A DNA stretch of 64,000 nucleotides, from positions 20,207 to 84,206 of the forward strand of contig JADGJC010000172.1 in the NCBI GenBank assembly GCA_027596075.1, read 5' to 3'. Below the pieces are notes generated by a model. That model was given only the letters and a program-made list of their open reading frames with translations, was not told where the DNA came from and searched no databases. Made by a program: the position numbers and the translations under genes. This document shows, piece after piece, positions 36,386-46,813 of the stretch; position 1 is the stretch's first letter, and every line of letters starts with the position of its first letter. This DNA comes from Rhizophlyctis rosea. Its lineage: Eukaryota; Chytridiomycota; Chytridiomycetes; Rhizophlyctidales; Rhizophlyctidaceae.

Positions 36386-37180
36386 CTATTTAAGTCTCGA
36401 CGCAACAAACTGCGCCGCATCACTCGCATACTTACTCCCATACCCCAAATGCGCCGCCGTAATCGTAAAGCTATGCGTGACACACACTCCATCCCCCGCA
36501 TCACAATAATCCCTAGTCTTGCCCACAAACACCGACGGAATGCTATACCCCGCAATACCAAAGCCACCACTTGTACCACTACCCTTCGCCGTGCCATACG
36601 CCGCGGGTGAAGATGAGTCGAAGTACGGATCACCAAACAAGATGCAAGCAACCACTTTATCGGCCAGCGAAGTGATCTTGTTCATGCCTTGGACTATGAC
36701 CATGGCGCCTTGGGAGTAGCCGGCAAGGACGAACTTCTGGTTGGGGCATTTGGTGATTTGGGATTGGATGTGGGATTGCAGGTCGGAAGCACCTATTGCT
36801 GGGCTTGAGAAGAAGTCCGCGGAGGCGGGGTAGACGACATTGTAGATCGATTGAGTGTATGGACTGATGGCGGATTGAATGGCAGAGAAGATGGGTGCCA
36901 TGCCGAGGGAGCCGGATTGGGGTTCGCCGGTCCCGCGCGCAGAGATGATCTCGATGGAGGGACAGCTGGATGTACCAGGTTGGACGCCGCTACTGCTGCC
37001 GCCGGTTCCGCTGCCAGTGCCGGATGGAGGGTTTGTTGGGGCCGATCCGGTGCTTCCGGTTGTTGTGCGAGTGGGTACAGATGGCCATGTCCACCAATTG
37101 AAGAATTGGGGGTCAGGGGCGGGAGCGGCCGTGACGAAAGTCGCAGCCAGAAAGGCAAGGAGAATGTTTGGGAGTCGCAT
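36386..37180 (-). CDS. Secreted cutinase (carbohydrate esterase family 5)
   Basis: Serine esterase that cleaves cutin or related plant polyesters outside the cell. A single exon of 264 residues. The ATG at 37180 gives the signal peptide MRLPNILLAFLAATFVTAAP; an upstream in-frame run lacks a signal. Residues 38-72 form a Gly/Ser/Thr/Pro linker. The catalytic domain has ISARGTGEP, the lipase box GYSQG with Ser156, Asp230 in CDAGDGVC and His244 in AAHLGYG. Cys73/Cys145 and Cys226/Cys233 are at the two conserved disulphides. All catalytic residues are intact. A TATA-like AATATAAATA lies about 90 nt upstream. The 5' half is C-rich and the 3' half G-rich in codon choice. It suggests contact with plant material. 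Confidence 0.95.
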   Translation of the reverse strand: MRLPNILLAFLAATFVTAAPAPDPQFFNWWTWPSVPTRTTTGSTGSAPTNPPSGTGSGTGGSSSGVQPGTSSCPSIEIISARGTGEPQSGSLGMAPIFSAIQSAISPYTQSIYNVVYPASADFFSSPAIGASDLQSHIQSQITKCPNQKFVLAGYSQGAMVIVQGMNKITSLADKVVACILFGDPYFDSSSPAAYGTAKGSGTSGGFGIAGYSIPSVFVGKTRDYCDAGDGVCVTHSFTITAAHLGYGSKYASDAAQFVASRLK

Positions 37181-37265
37181 GATGGCGGCGTCAAGTTGAT
37201 TCCCTCTCTGGACGCTTATGAATATGCTGCAAGCTTTACGGAACCGTTGGAAGGTCACCTCCGGG

Positions 37266-37275
37266 TATTTATATT
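37266..37275 (-). promoter_or_regulatory. TATA box of cutinase gene
   Basis: On the minus strand this reads AATATAAATA, about 90 nt upstream of the ATG at 37180. The spacing is close to that of the TATA box of the Kunitz gene (about 80 nt). Confidence 0.45.
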
Positions 37276-40200
37276 GGCGCCTCCTGTCGTTTCCTCAAGC
37301 TCGCGCCGAAAGTGAGCGTTCTCCAATGCCGAAAGTGAGCTCCTCCACTTCTGCCGCCAAGCCAGCCCGCCAAATCACCAGCAGTGTCTTCGTTGGTGTG
37401 CACAATGCTCTGCATTGCATGCGGCGAGAACGCGGCTGGCGGAGTTGAACGTTAACCATATCGTTGAAGTAGACCCTTCTGCATCCTCTCTCTAATAACT
37501 GATTGGTCCATCTCCCTCAAACTGTCTCCATCGTACCCGAAATTGAAAGCTGCTCTGCCCATCTCAAAAAATTATCTGAGCACATGGAGTGGGCTGGCTT
37601 GCGGCCTGAGCTCAAGAGAAACGATGCGCATATGGTGGACCTGTAGACCTGTGCGGTCCAGTGATCAATCTGCACGGCCGGTCGATCACTCGCGGTCCAC
37701 ACAGGGACTTTAGCCGAAAGCATCACCACCTACGCAACATAACACACGCCAACATGCATGGGCAGTATGTACGCAACAACGTGAATAAGGGTCCCTTGAA
37801 AAATGGTGTATCCCCATGTGCGCAGACGCCTTGAATGGGAAGGAGCGTTCAAAATGCAACACAATCGGTCGGTCATTGGTTCTTTGCCGCGCATCGGAGC
37901 CCACAACAGCTGACGGTATCACGGAAAGCCCTTCCCTTCGCAGAGGGGAACGCGCAGACGGGAGGGCTTTCTCATCAGGGTCCTTTTGTCCCTTGCTGTC
38001 GGAAGAAAGTTTGAGGCACTCAGCGGAGGACCGGCGCTCATCATGCCGAGGCATGAGGGTAACACAAAGCTGAAATGGCAAGCGGTCTGCGGCGTGCCTT
38101 TTTCGAGTGTGCCATTCAGGGTCCATGTGTACTTCCATCGAACCTTCTGATGTGGCGACATGTTGACGAAGAGAGGTGCCACAAGAGTCTTTCTGAGGAT
38201 TGACGCGTGAATGTTACCGAAGTCAGACTTCCAGCACCATAGGTACACAGGTGACAGATGCCTTTTGGGAAGCTGCCGACGTCATAGCATATGGCAAGTC
38301 TAGTCTGAAATCGGAAAATATATGAGCAAACACTGGTCAAAGTGGCAGTTGTTTTAACGAGACAGTCAAGAGTATTGGAGACCCTCCTCTCGTTGTTTTA
38401 TGACGTGCACGCACCCGTGACTTACTCCAACCGTGCATATTTGAAAACCGATATTGATGGCCAAATCTTGAACAGCTTTCAGTGTGTCGCGGTATTGATA
38501 TACTGTTCCTGGCGGTGGATTTTGTGATGGGTGCGGTGTTGGTCCCAAAGTCAACGCAGTCGCAAAGTGATGACTTCGATTGATTGTGCAAGGGAACAGG
38601 CCCTGTCAGCCTTAAAGGAGGGACCAGTGCAATCATACCTGCTCCGATTGTAGCCGTTTTCCTCTCAATGTTTGAAAGTTTGCCTTCCACCGCATTAGTA
38701 ATTCGAATCTCACTGACGCCCAGCGAACGATGCGGAATTGATGCGGAATTCAAAGGGCACCCAAAGCAGTGGGGGAAGCATGGTTGTACAATTGGTGACG
38801 GGAATTATGGCACGGCGGCAGCTAGAGAGGCAACCGAATTACCTTTTTTAAAGGAGACAAGGAGTCATTCAGGAGGAGGCAGTCGAGAAGCAGCTGCGGA
38901 TTGTCATGGCTTGTGCTAACTACAGAGGTACTCTCGCCGAGTGCTTTGTGCCACAGCAGTGCGCTCCAACCGGTTTCTGCGGCCACATGCGAAGGTTATG
39001 GGGTTTGCATTCACCATTATTTTCCTGCAGCTGGTCCCTCCCTCAACAATTTCAAGAATTAGCCGGATTCTGCGTACAGGGCTGCACAGCTTACCGCCAT
39101 GAAGTGTTTCCAATTCTCGGCTTGCCACGGTCCGGCTAACTTCCAGTTCGAATCCTGCGGGAATACAGCCTTCTGCTCAGCATGCAGTCAACACATTTAT
39201 AGCGGAGAATGGTCTCATCACAAGCTCATCCAGCTGGTTCCATCGGTCAATTCACCTAGCGAGGCCGGCACATCGGAAACTACCACCGACCAATTCCTCG
39301 AATCTCCCCTATCGAACTGCTCGAGGTTCCCTGACGAAATCTTACTCAAAATCGGGAACCTTTGCGCCCTGCGTGGGAGCAGCAACTTACGCCTTTCCTG
39401 CAAACACCTCGCCCGCACCCCTTTTATTCATCCTTAGTGGTTATGCCCCTTCCGCCTTTTCTTCAGAGCCTAGTACACTGGGGACAACATCGAATTCGCC
39501 ATCGCGCTCACGAACTCGCCGTCTGACAAAGGTTGTGTGCCGTAGCACAGCAAAGTCCCTTTGCAGGAGTAGGAGGAGTAATTACCCAGAACATGGCGAC
39601 TCCCATCCGGCACCAATGGCTGGCAATATGATACCGATGAGGGGGGCAGGTCGGGCTCTGCTCAACTACGAGAGGCGGTAGGGAATTAGCAGGGTAATCG
39701 GCACCAACGTGCTTTCTTCCGGCTTTTTGCAATTTCAAGTGCTGGAGCACTGCCAGGTGTGGCTTAGTCGACGCGTTGTGGGTCGATGGGTTGATTACCG
39801 GTAAACAATAGCTATAAACAAACGAAAAGGGGGCACGTAGGGAATGGCCCTAATACCGGTACCGAAACCCACTAGAGATGGCAAAACTGGATGGTAAAAC
39901 GTTCTGCATCTAAGTTATGACCTGGATGTGCTATCTTGAATCAGCTTCCTGAAGGAGTCGAGGAGTTGAAGGCAAGCATGGTTGCAGGAAACAACTCCCG
40001 ATTGTCTTGTCACAAGCTACATCCGTGCGGGAACACAATCGATACACAAATGTGTCAAACAAGGACAAGGAGCGTGCGAAATGGCTTCACTCAACCACCC
40101 CCCAGTCCTTTGCATCCATTTCTCCCTCGCCCATGAGCGTTAGTAGTAATCATGGCAGGGCTTCACACGTCAAAGACCGCCGCTAAAGGCACAATGTTAC

Positions 40201-40765
40201 TTATACGAAAGGGGACAACGCCGGGAGAAATGGTTGCAGTTGGGGCGGACCATGTGCCGGAAACGATAGTAACGCTCAGACAGCTTCGAGACTATCTCCA
40301 GGGTCGCGGTTTGTTGTAAAAAGAGGACCAATTCATATTCAAGGTGCCGACCAGAGAGGAGAAGGCTGTCCCAGCCGAACCGAAAAACGCCAAAGAGGTT
40401 AAAGGGAAGAAGAGCTGGCCAGTCGTACACCAGGCTGAGGAGGGTTGGAACTGGAACGAACTTATATCCGGGGTGAATTTGGCCGATTTTGAATCATGAT
40501 CATACGTTTTTGGTAATCAATTCCATGCAGGATACCATCGACATCTTAGATGTGCCCCCCAAGAAAGAGCCACTTCATGAGAGCGTTTCAAAACTATCAG
40601 AGGTAATATGATCCACCAAAGAGTACACATTGTATGTGCCTCATACCCACTCCTCCACTAGAAACCTAAACTATTGTCGACCGCCGGTTCTCACAAAACC
40701 CTCAGTGCTGCTCCCTTGACGATCCCGCACGAGCATCACCGTCATCCGCACAAGGTCGCAACGCA
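37276..40765. other. Intergenic with an F-box-like fragment
   Basis: About 3.5 kb. Apart from the fragment at 39099-39437 I see no gene. Frames are short and conflicting on the two strands. Confidence 0.55.
39099..39437 (+). pseudogene. F-box-like fragment
   Basis: A frame of 112 codons from ATG 39099. Residues 78-110 (RFPDEILLKIGNLC...LRLSCKHLARTP) fit an F-box: Leu/Phe-Pro-Asp-Glu start, then LRLxCKxLA. The frame stops right after the motif, and no downstream adaptor domain is visible in any frame. It is either a relic of a gene like the two F-box genes elsewhere in the window or the first exon of an unresolved gene. Confidence 0.4.
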
Positions 40766-42802
40766 ATGGAGCTCAGCATGGAAGAGTGGGATTACCTCAT
40801 GGATGCGGCAGGGTTGTACAAGGGCACCATCGTCGGCGAAGATGGTGTTTCCCGGCCCGGTGGACCACCAGTGATAGAGCGACCACCGGCGAAACCATGC
40901 TTCACCCTATGGGATAATGCAGAGGTTGAGGTCGTCACCACGCACTCAGAGCAAGAACGCCGAAACGTCTGCCATGGGTACAAGCAGAATTCCCCTTCAT
41001 CCACAAACATTCCATTTGTATCGTTTGCTTGAGACGCCTCTACGCAGAATGTGAAGGAGGATACCAAAAGCGAGTCGAGGATCCATTGCAACGCACTCTA
41101 CAAATTCCTCCGCGTCACAGTGTATTTCGGTAAAGATGATCGGAGACCATCCGAGAAGTTCCAGAATGCTATAGATTCGGCTTTGGCCCACCCTGAACGT
41201 CAGCAGCAGCTAGAAGCGGTGTCACAAGTGCTGGACGAGTTCGGGCATTTGTTTTCGACCGAAGTGCAGCTTGGTGGGATGCTCACAACAACAAAGGAAA
41301 CGGTGATAAAAAGTGTGGCGGAACAGAAAAAAGTGGAGGACTCGCTCCGTGTCGGGTTCGACTTCTCGAACTCTGTAGCGAAGCTTGGAACCGGGATACA
41401 ATGCGGTTCGGTGGAAGAACTTACAGAGTCGGAGCAGTCGGCGGAGAAGCGAGCTACGTTCAAAGCCAAGGTCAGTGGGTCCTTCACTCAATTTCAAGTG
41501 TGAGATCCTCCTGACGTTCAACTTTCAGGGCGGAAACACTCTCCTCGTCACGAATGTGAATGATTGGATTCCGACGGTCGGAGATTACCGCAATTGGCGA
41601 GTCATCGGCACCGTGTCCCAAATTCCAACCTACCACCTGCTGGATCCGGAGAGAGTCGCCACGATCGACAGCTTATTGGAGGCAAATACAAATGCTGATG
41701 CAGCAACAACCTCCACAGCAATTTTGCCTCCGAGTGAAAGTGCTGAAGGCATGTCAAGAAAGCTCTTTGAGGGCTGGTTAGTATGTTTGTGACCTTCGTC
41801 TGCAAAATTATCCTCTTACCAAGTCTTATAGTACGATCGTATCTGGGTTTGAGGATGGCACTGCCGGGGTATGGGACGTGGTCACCGGCTCTCTTCGTAA
41901 ACCTCTTGATGGACATACGAAAACTCTCAATTCGGTGGCAATCAGCTCGAACGGAAAGATTATCGTGACGGGTTTTATCGATGGGACGGCTAAGGTTTGG
42001 GACACGGCTACGGGCAAGTTGCTGAAGACGCTGAAAGGGCACCGTGATGCTATCACATCTGTGGCGGTTGACGGTAATGGTAAGCATGTCATGACCGGAT
42101 CTTATGACCATACAGCAAAAGTGTGGGATTTAGCAACTGGGAAGCTGGTACGGACGCTGAAGCAAGAACAAGGGAAATACACGCTCGTGGCTATCAGTAC
42201 CAATGGGTTGCATCTAGTAACATGTTCGGGGGATTGGACCAGTGCCGTTGGGATAGTGAAGTTGTGTGATTTGGTTACCGGACGTGTTGTGAGGACACTT
42301 GAAGGACCCTCACTTTCAGTGGTGTCGGTGGCTATCAGCGGCAACGGGAAAGTTTGTTGCAGCGGGTTCTTTGAAAGGGGACGTCATGGTATGGTTCAGG
42401 AGTTCCGGAAGACTTGTACGATCATTCTCGGGGCACATGAGCAGTATCATATCCGTTGCCATCTCAACAGACGGAACGCGCATCGCCACAGGGTCGCTCG
42501 ATGGAACGGCTAAGCTGTGGAACATGGCTCGCGGCCCTGAACCCAAAGCACTTGTAGAAACTGGAAGTGCCACTGAGGACAAGCAAGCTTTTGAAAACCT
42601 CCTGAAGACATTCTTAGTGCACGAGAGTGGGGTGTCATCAGTGGCCATCAGCGGGGACGGAACGCACGTCGTAACGGGCTCGCAGGATGGGGTGACCAAC
42701 ATCTGGGACGCAATCACAGGGACTCTCGTGAAGTCTGTATTTGCGGATAGGGGCGCCGTCTATTCGGTTGCAGTTGCTAGTTGTCCGTCAGGTTCTGGCT
42801 AA
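40766..42802 (+). CDS. MACPF-like / WD40 fusion protein, one frameshift
   Basis: Exons about 40766-40966, 41048-41470, 41529-41776 and 41832-42802, roughly 613 residues. Residues about 68-290 resemble the fungal MACPF-like (perforin-related) domain: FGHLFSTEVQLGG fits the signature aromatic-G-x-x-aromatic-x6-GG, and GGN, then DWIPTVGDYRNWRVIG and IPTYHLLD follow, as in that family. From exon 4 come seven WD40 blades with repeated GTAKVWD-type ends (TAGVWDVVTG, TAKVWDTATG, TAKLWNMA, VTNIWDAITG), probably a closed propeller. Inside blade 5 the frame moves by one at a run of three A (42349-42351), so the copy as read would stop early unless this is an assembly error. The first donor (GTCTGC) is weak. 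No signal peptide is seen; the role is unknown. Confidence 0.75.
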
Positions 42803-42939
42803 CAACGGCGTAGAGAAGAATGCGAGAGGAATAGCAGGGGTTGACTTCAATATCCAGACATATAATTAATCATTTTGAGCGGCGTAAAATAGGATTGACG
42901 AGGCTTGCGGATACACACCTCTGGAAACCAGCCATTAGT

Positions 42940-43375
42940 AAAGAAAAGCGCTGCTACAGCAATGGAGCAGTCTTGCTACAGCGCTGTCAACAGGCCATAC
43001 CCAACACTGCTTGCAGCGTGACGCCGCATGCAGCGCTGCTCAACATGCCTGCCACAGCGCTGTCAGCAGTGCTGCTGCATTGCACTGAAAATGCAAAAAG
43101 AGGGTGGAGGGGATTTGAACCTGAGCCACTGAGCTCAAATTCCGGTGCCACTTCCTCTCTACCAACACGACCAACTGAAATGTCAGCAAGCTTGGTTGCA
43201 ACAGTGCCTCAAACTAAAAGCAGTGCTGCAGCAGCGCTGCTGAGGGCAGCGCTGGAACAGAACCTTCTAACAGCGCTGCTAACAGCACTGCATGCAGCTA
43301 GAACATACAGCACTGTCAGTGGGTGCTGTTGCAGCGCCGGCAATGTTTCAACACTGCTGGCAGCGCCCCGTGATT
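42940..43375. repeat. AGCGCT-rich palindromic element with tRNA-like core
   Basis: AGCGCT occurs seven times (42947, 42980, 43032, 43056, 43233, 43248, 43272), mostly as (A/C)AGCGCTG(C/T). Near-variants CAGCACTG, CAGTGCTG and CAACACTGC fill the gaps. By chance fewer than one copy is expected. The two palindrome-rich arms flank the tRNA-like sequence at 43100-43176. The long open frame across it is a by-product. Confidence 0.75.
43100..43176 (-). ncRNA. tRNA-like sequence (pseudo-tRNA or SINE head)
   Basis: On the minus strand there is an A-box-like TGGTCGTGTTGG (43173-43162), a B box GGTTCAAATCC (43121-43111) identical to that of the tRNA-Leu in this window, and TTTTT directly after CCACCCTC as a Pol III stop. 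The A-to-B spacing is 52 nt against 54 in tRNA-Leu. The 5' acceptor strand does not pair with the 3' end and the T stem is broken. So it is not a working tRNA, although Pol III promoter elements are kept. Confidence 0.6.
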
Positions 43376-46300
43376 TCCGGAGGCAAGGTAAATCACAAGA
43401 AACACGCAGCTGCTTTGCGAAAACAATCAAGCGGAGGAAGGGAGTCCCTCACCATGTGACCAACGAGGGCTGGTAAATACCGTAACCCATTATGCGCCTG
43501 CTCGTGATTCGAAATCAATTGCCAATGATTGGATTGATGACTCATGAACATCGAATGAGCATCTCCCGACACGCGTTTATCACTTGTGCGGCTTTCTATA
43601 TGTCTCAGAAACTTGGGCCCCAAAGATTGCTCAATTTCAAACAAATCATTCTTCCACCCATATTTGGTTTGAATTGAGGATCTCCCACGTGCATGAAAGT
43701 AATCGGCAGGAGGACGTGCAAGAAGAGACAGAGATGAGCCCCACTGAAACATATTGCATAAGTCCCTTGGTTATGTGACATCTAAGCCGAGCGCATGGAT
43801 TGGGATTGCGAGTCACTCCTGACATTGCACCTCGAACTCAGTCCGTCCCCTTGAACACGGAGAGGGGCTGCACTTAGCCAGCTTCTGTACTTAAAACGCC
43901 AATGGACGTCGAGATCTTCTAGGTTTTAACACATGAGTAGCGGCATGAGGAAGGTAACCCAAAAAAGAGAGCCGGAGGAGAGCACAACAACTGACGATAA
44001 CAAACCCGCGTTTGAGAGGTTCCTGCCAAGATTTTTGGGTTTCCATTTGCGAAGGGTTAGACAGCTAACACGACGTCACGATGCCAGTGCAAAGCTGTCC
44101 CGTTAGCAACGCTTCAGGCCTCTCATTACATGGGTGGATGGAAGGACGGGATTTGACTGCTGCTTTTCCATGTGGACGAGGCGAAGTTGAAATAGGCGGA
44201 ACCAGAACAGACTACACCAGGGAGTCTGCACCACCATATCATATGATGTCTTATGAGCAACCATGTTCGCCATGCCGAAGAACGTGCACTCCCTTATACG
44301 ATGATAGGAACCCTTCACAGTGCTCTGTTTTTTTAGCACATCATTTTTGAAACAGAAAAAACAGAAAAATTAAAGACACTTGGGGTAGCCGAAGTAGACG
44401 TGTGATTTTCATGCACAACGACCGCATCAACAAGCTCCAGCCGAGGAACCTTAACATCATGTGCCGGTTGTCATTTGTATGAAACATACTATACATCATT
44501 AAGTTGACGTGCGGAGTGGAAGAAAAAGAAGGAAGGACATAAAAGACCGTTTAATGTGTCGGCAGTCTTCGTGACGATTCTCCTCTGACTGGAGACGAGA
44601 AATTTTGGGGATGCAGGAGGGCACTTTGGCAAGTTTGGAACAGAAAACCCAAACGCGAGTAACCGATGAACTTGAATGGAATACCTGTGTAGCGTGTTGA
44701 CGCTTCTCAAGCTCACCTAAGAGACTCGTGCTCCATGCCGACAGCGCTCATTCCAACAGGAGCCCTTCATTCTTTTTCGTTGTCGCCATGCACAGTTTCC
44801 TATCATCAACCATGTCAACCAGAAGTGTTCGTCGTTCAGCACCCATAGGAGGATGTCACATGGGTGTAAATTCTAACCTGTGCACCATTTCATCTAGCAC
44901 AGACCTTCCAGAAGAGTGAAGCTTCCAAATCCTACAAAGACCATCAGGTCAGAAAAAGGGACCATTACGAAGGAACGGGAATGTGACATGACACAGGACT
45001 TTGAGATCCGCTGGGACATCTGCCGGCGAACAGACGCACTTTCATTGCGCTCAAGGGCCTTACCACCAACGTACAGCATCCTATTGACCGCCGTAAAACC
45101 ATAACGGGGTTGGCACAGACAACAAAAAAATCAAGCGAAAAATCCCCCAATATTGCTGCGGACAAACCTCCTAGCCAACCACTGCCTCGACTTGATCTCA
45201 AACAACAGAATCAGCAAATAATACAAACCCGGGAGCCGTTGTACCTCATGCAGTGGGCTTTCGCCATGTTGCCATCGGAACAACTTCTGGAGGATCAGCA
45301 ATGGGCAAGGAAATTTACGCCTGCCCTCTCCGCTTTGAAAGAGGTGTTGTCGTAATGGGGTTGGACAGGAGACGTTCGTTGGGGGACAGAGTTGAGTGTT
45401 TCCTGCCCTCCACAGCCATGTGCTTCTTACGGTATCATTAGCAACAATTCATCGAGGCGGAAACAACGTGCCAACCTCACCTATTACGGGCGAGACAAGA
45501 TTGCGCGCAAGGACAGGACGGAATAGGAGGCGGCGGCGGCGGCGGTGGTGGTGATATAGGACGGGTTGGTCGGGATCCTGAGGGGTACTGTAGTGAATAG
45601 GAGAGACAGACAGTGGATAGTACAGAACTGTGTAGACGTGCTTGTGATACTGTTGGCAATAGACAACGTTGAAGGAATTCATGGTAATGCAAAGAGGGGG
45701 TGAAAATGCACATTGGGGAAGAGGTCAAAAAAGCAACCAGCACATGCGTAAGTTGCGTAGGAACACAACGCCTTCTTTAGGTGTCAAACCGACAACGGAT
45801 TCAGTTGCAGGCCTGCAACTGAGAAGTTAGGGGCGAAAAGGTACCGGTTCGCAACTATTTTAGTTGTGGATCCTGACATTTGGCCGAAGATGTCGATTCC
45901 GCAACTTTCTTGACTAGTGGCACAGTTTGTGATGTCACTTACCTCTCTCAAGATGGCTGGCTTGCTAGCAAGGGATGCTGCACATGGCGTCAATAGCTTT
46001 TCTTTTGCCCAAAAAGGAGTATGTCAATCCGAAATTGCCAAAGGGCGAACGAATACATACACAGCCCATCGCCCTGAATAAGATTACACTGCTGCATTCT
46101 GGGTTTCGCAATCTCCGACTTTCCCCAGCTCCTCCTCTGGCGTCACTACAACCCTTGAGATTGCCCCTCAATGGTTACTTGATGCCCTACGCTGCTCCCG
46201 AAAGTTCTGTGCTCGCTTTGGTATGGATATCAGAGTCCACATCATGGTCTCTTGTAATCTGGCAGCGCATTTTTTTGTGCTGTTTTTTGCCCCAACGCGG

Positions 46301-46813
46301 GGCGCTTGGTCTGTCGAGGAGATGTAAAAAAATGACCAATTTGACAATCAGACCATCGACGACGGGAGATTGTTGACCACCACATCAGCGATGCCCTATG
46401 GTGAGCTCCCCTTCCACATATTTGAGATGAATGTGAGCGAGTTGCGACGTGGAATGCATGGGGCCAGCGGGGGTGGGCAGTGCTGGAAGGAAGAGTGTCA
46501 AACCTTGCTGACAGAAGCACACCACGTGACTCTGGCAGTGATTGGATGGATGATTGATGGGGTGGGCATGGGTGGTGGCTATTGATGGTGTCACAATCAT
46601 ACAGTCACACAACCATACATACACTCTCCCCCATCAAGTGGACACTCATTCACTTTCCCACACTTCCATCTTGTTCACATCGTCCACCAGATCGAACGTT
46701 CTCCATAGCACCCATGAGAGAGCATAGGTTGCCTGACTCCTCATAGTGTTTCTGAACGGTCGTAGTGGAATAAGTCTACCTAGGCAACACTTCAACACCC
46801 CCACTGCTCAGCA
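43376..46813. other. Intergenic, no supported gene
   Basis: About 3.4 kb with short conflicting frames. A GGC/GGT microsatellite lies at 45529-45553. No other repeat, RNA gene or promoter element is recognised. Confidence 0.55.
45529..45553 (+). repeat. GGC/GGT microsatellite
   Basis: A run of GGC triplets turning into GGT triplets, intergenic. Confidence 0.8.

Noticed and set aside
43100..43176. Functional tRNA gene on the minus strand
   Set aside because: B box and terminator are present, but the acceptor stem does not pair and the T stem has three mismatches.
42841..43476. 211-codon plus-strand frame
   Set aside because: It is open only because AGCGCTG repeats lack stops, and it crosses the tRNA-like core.
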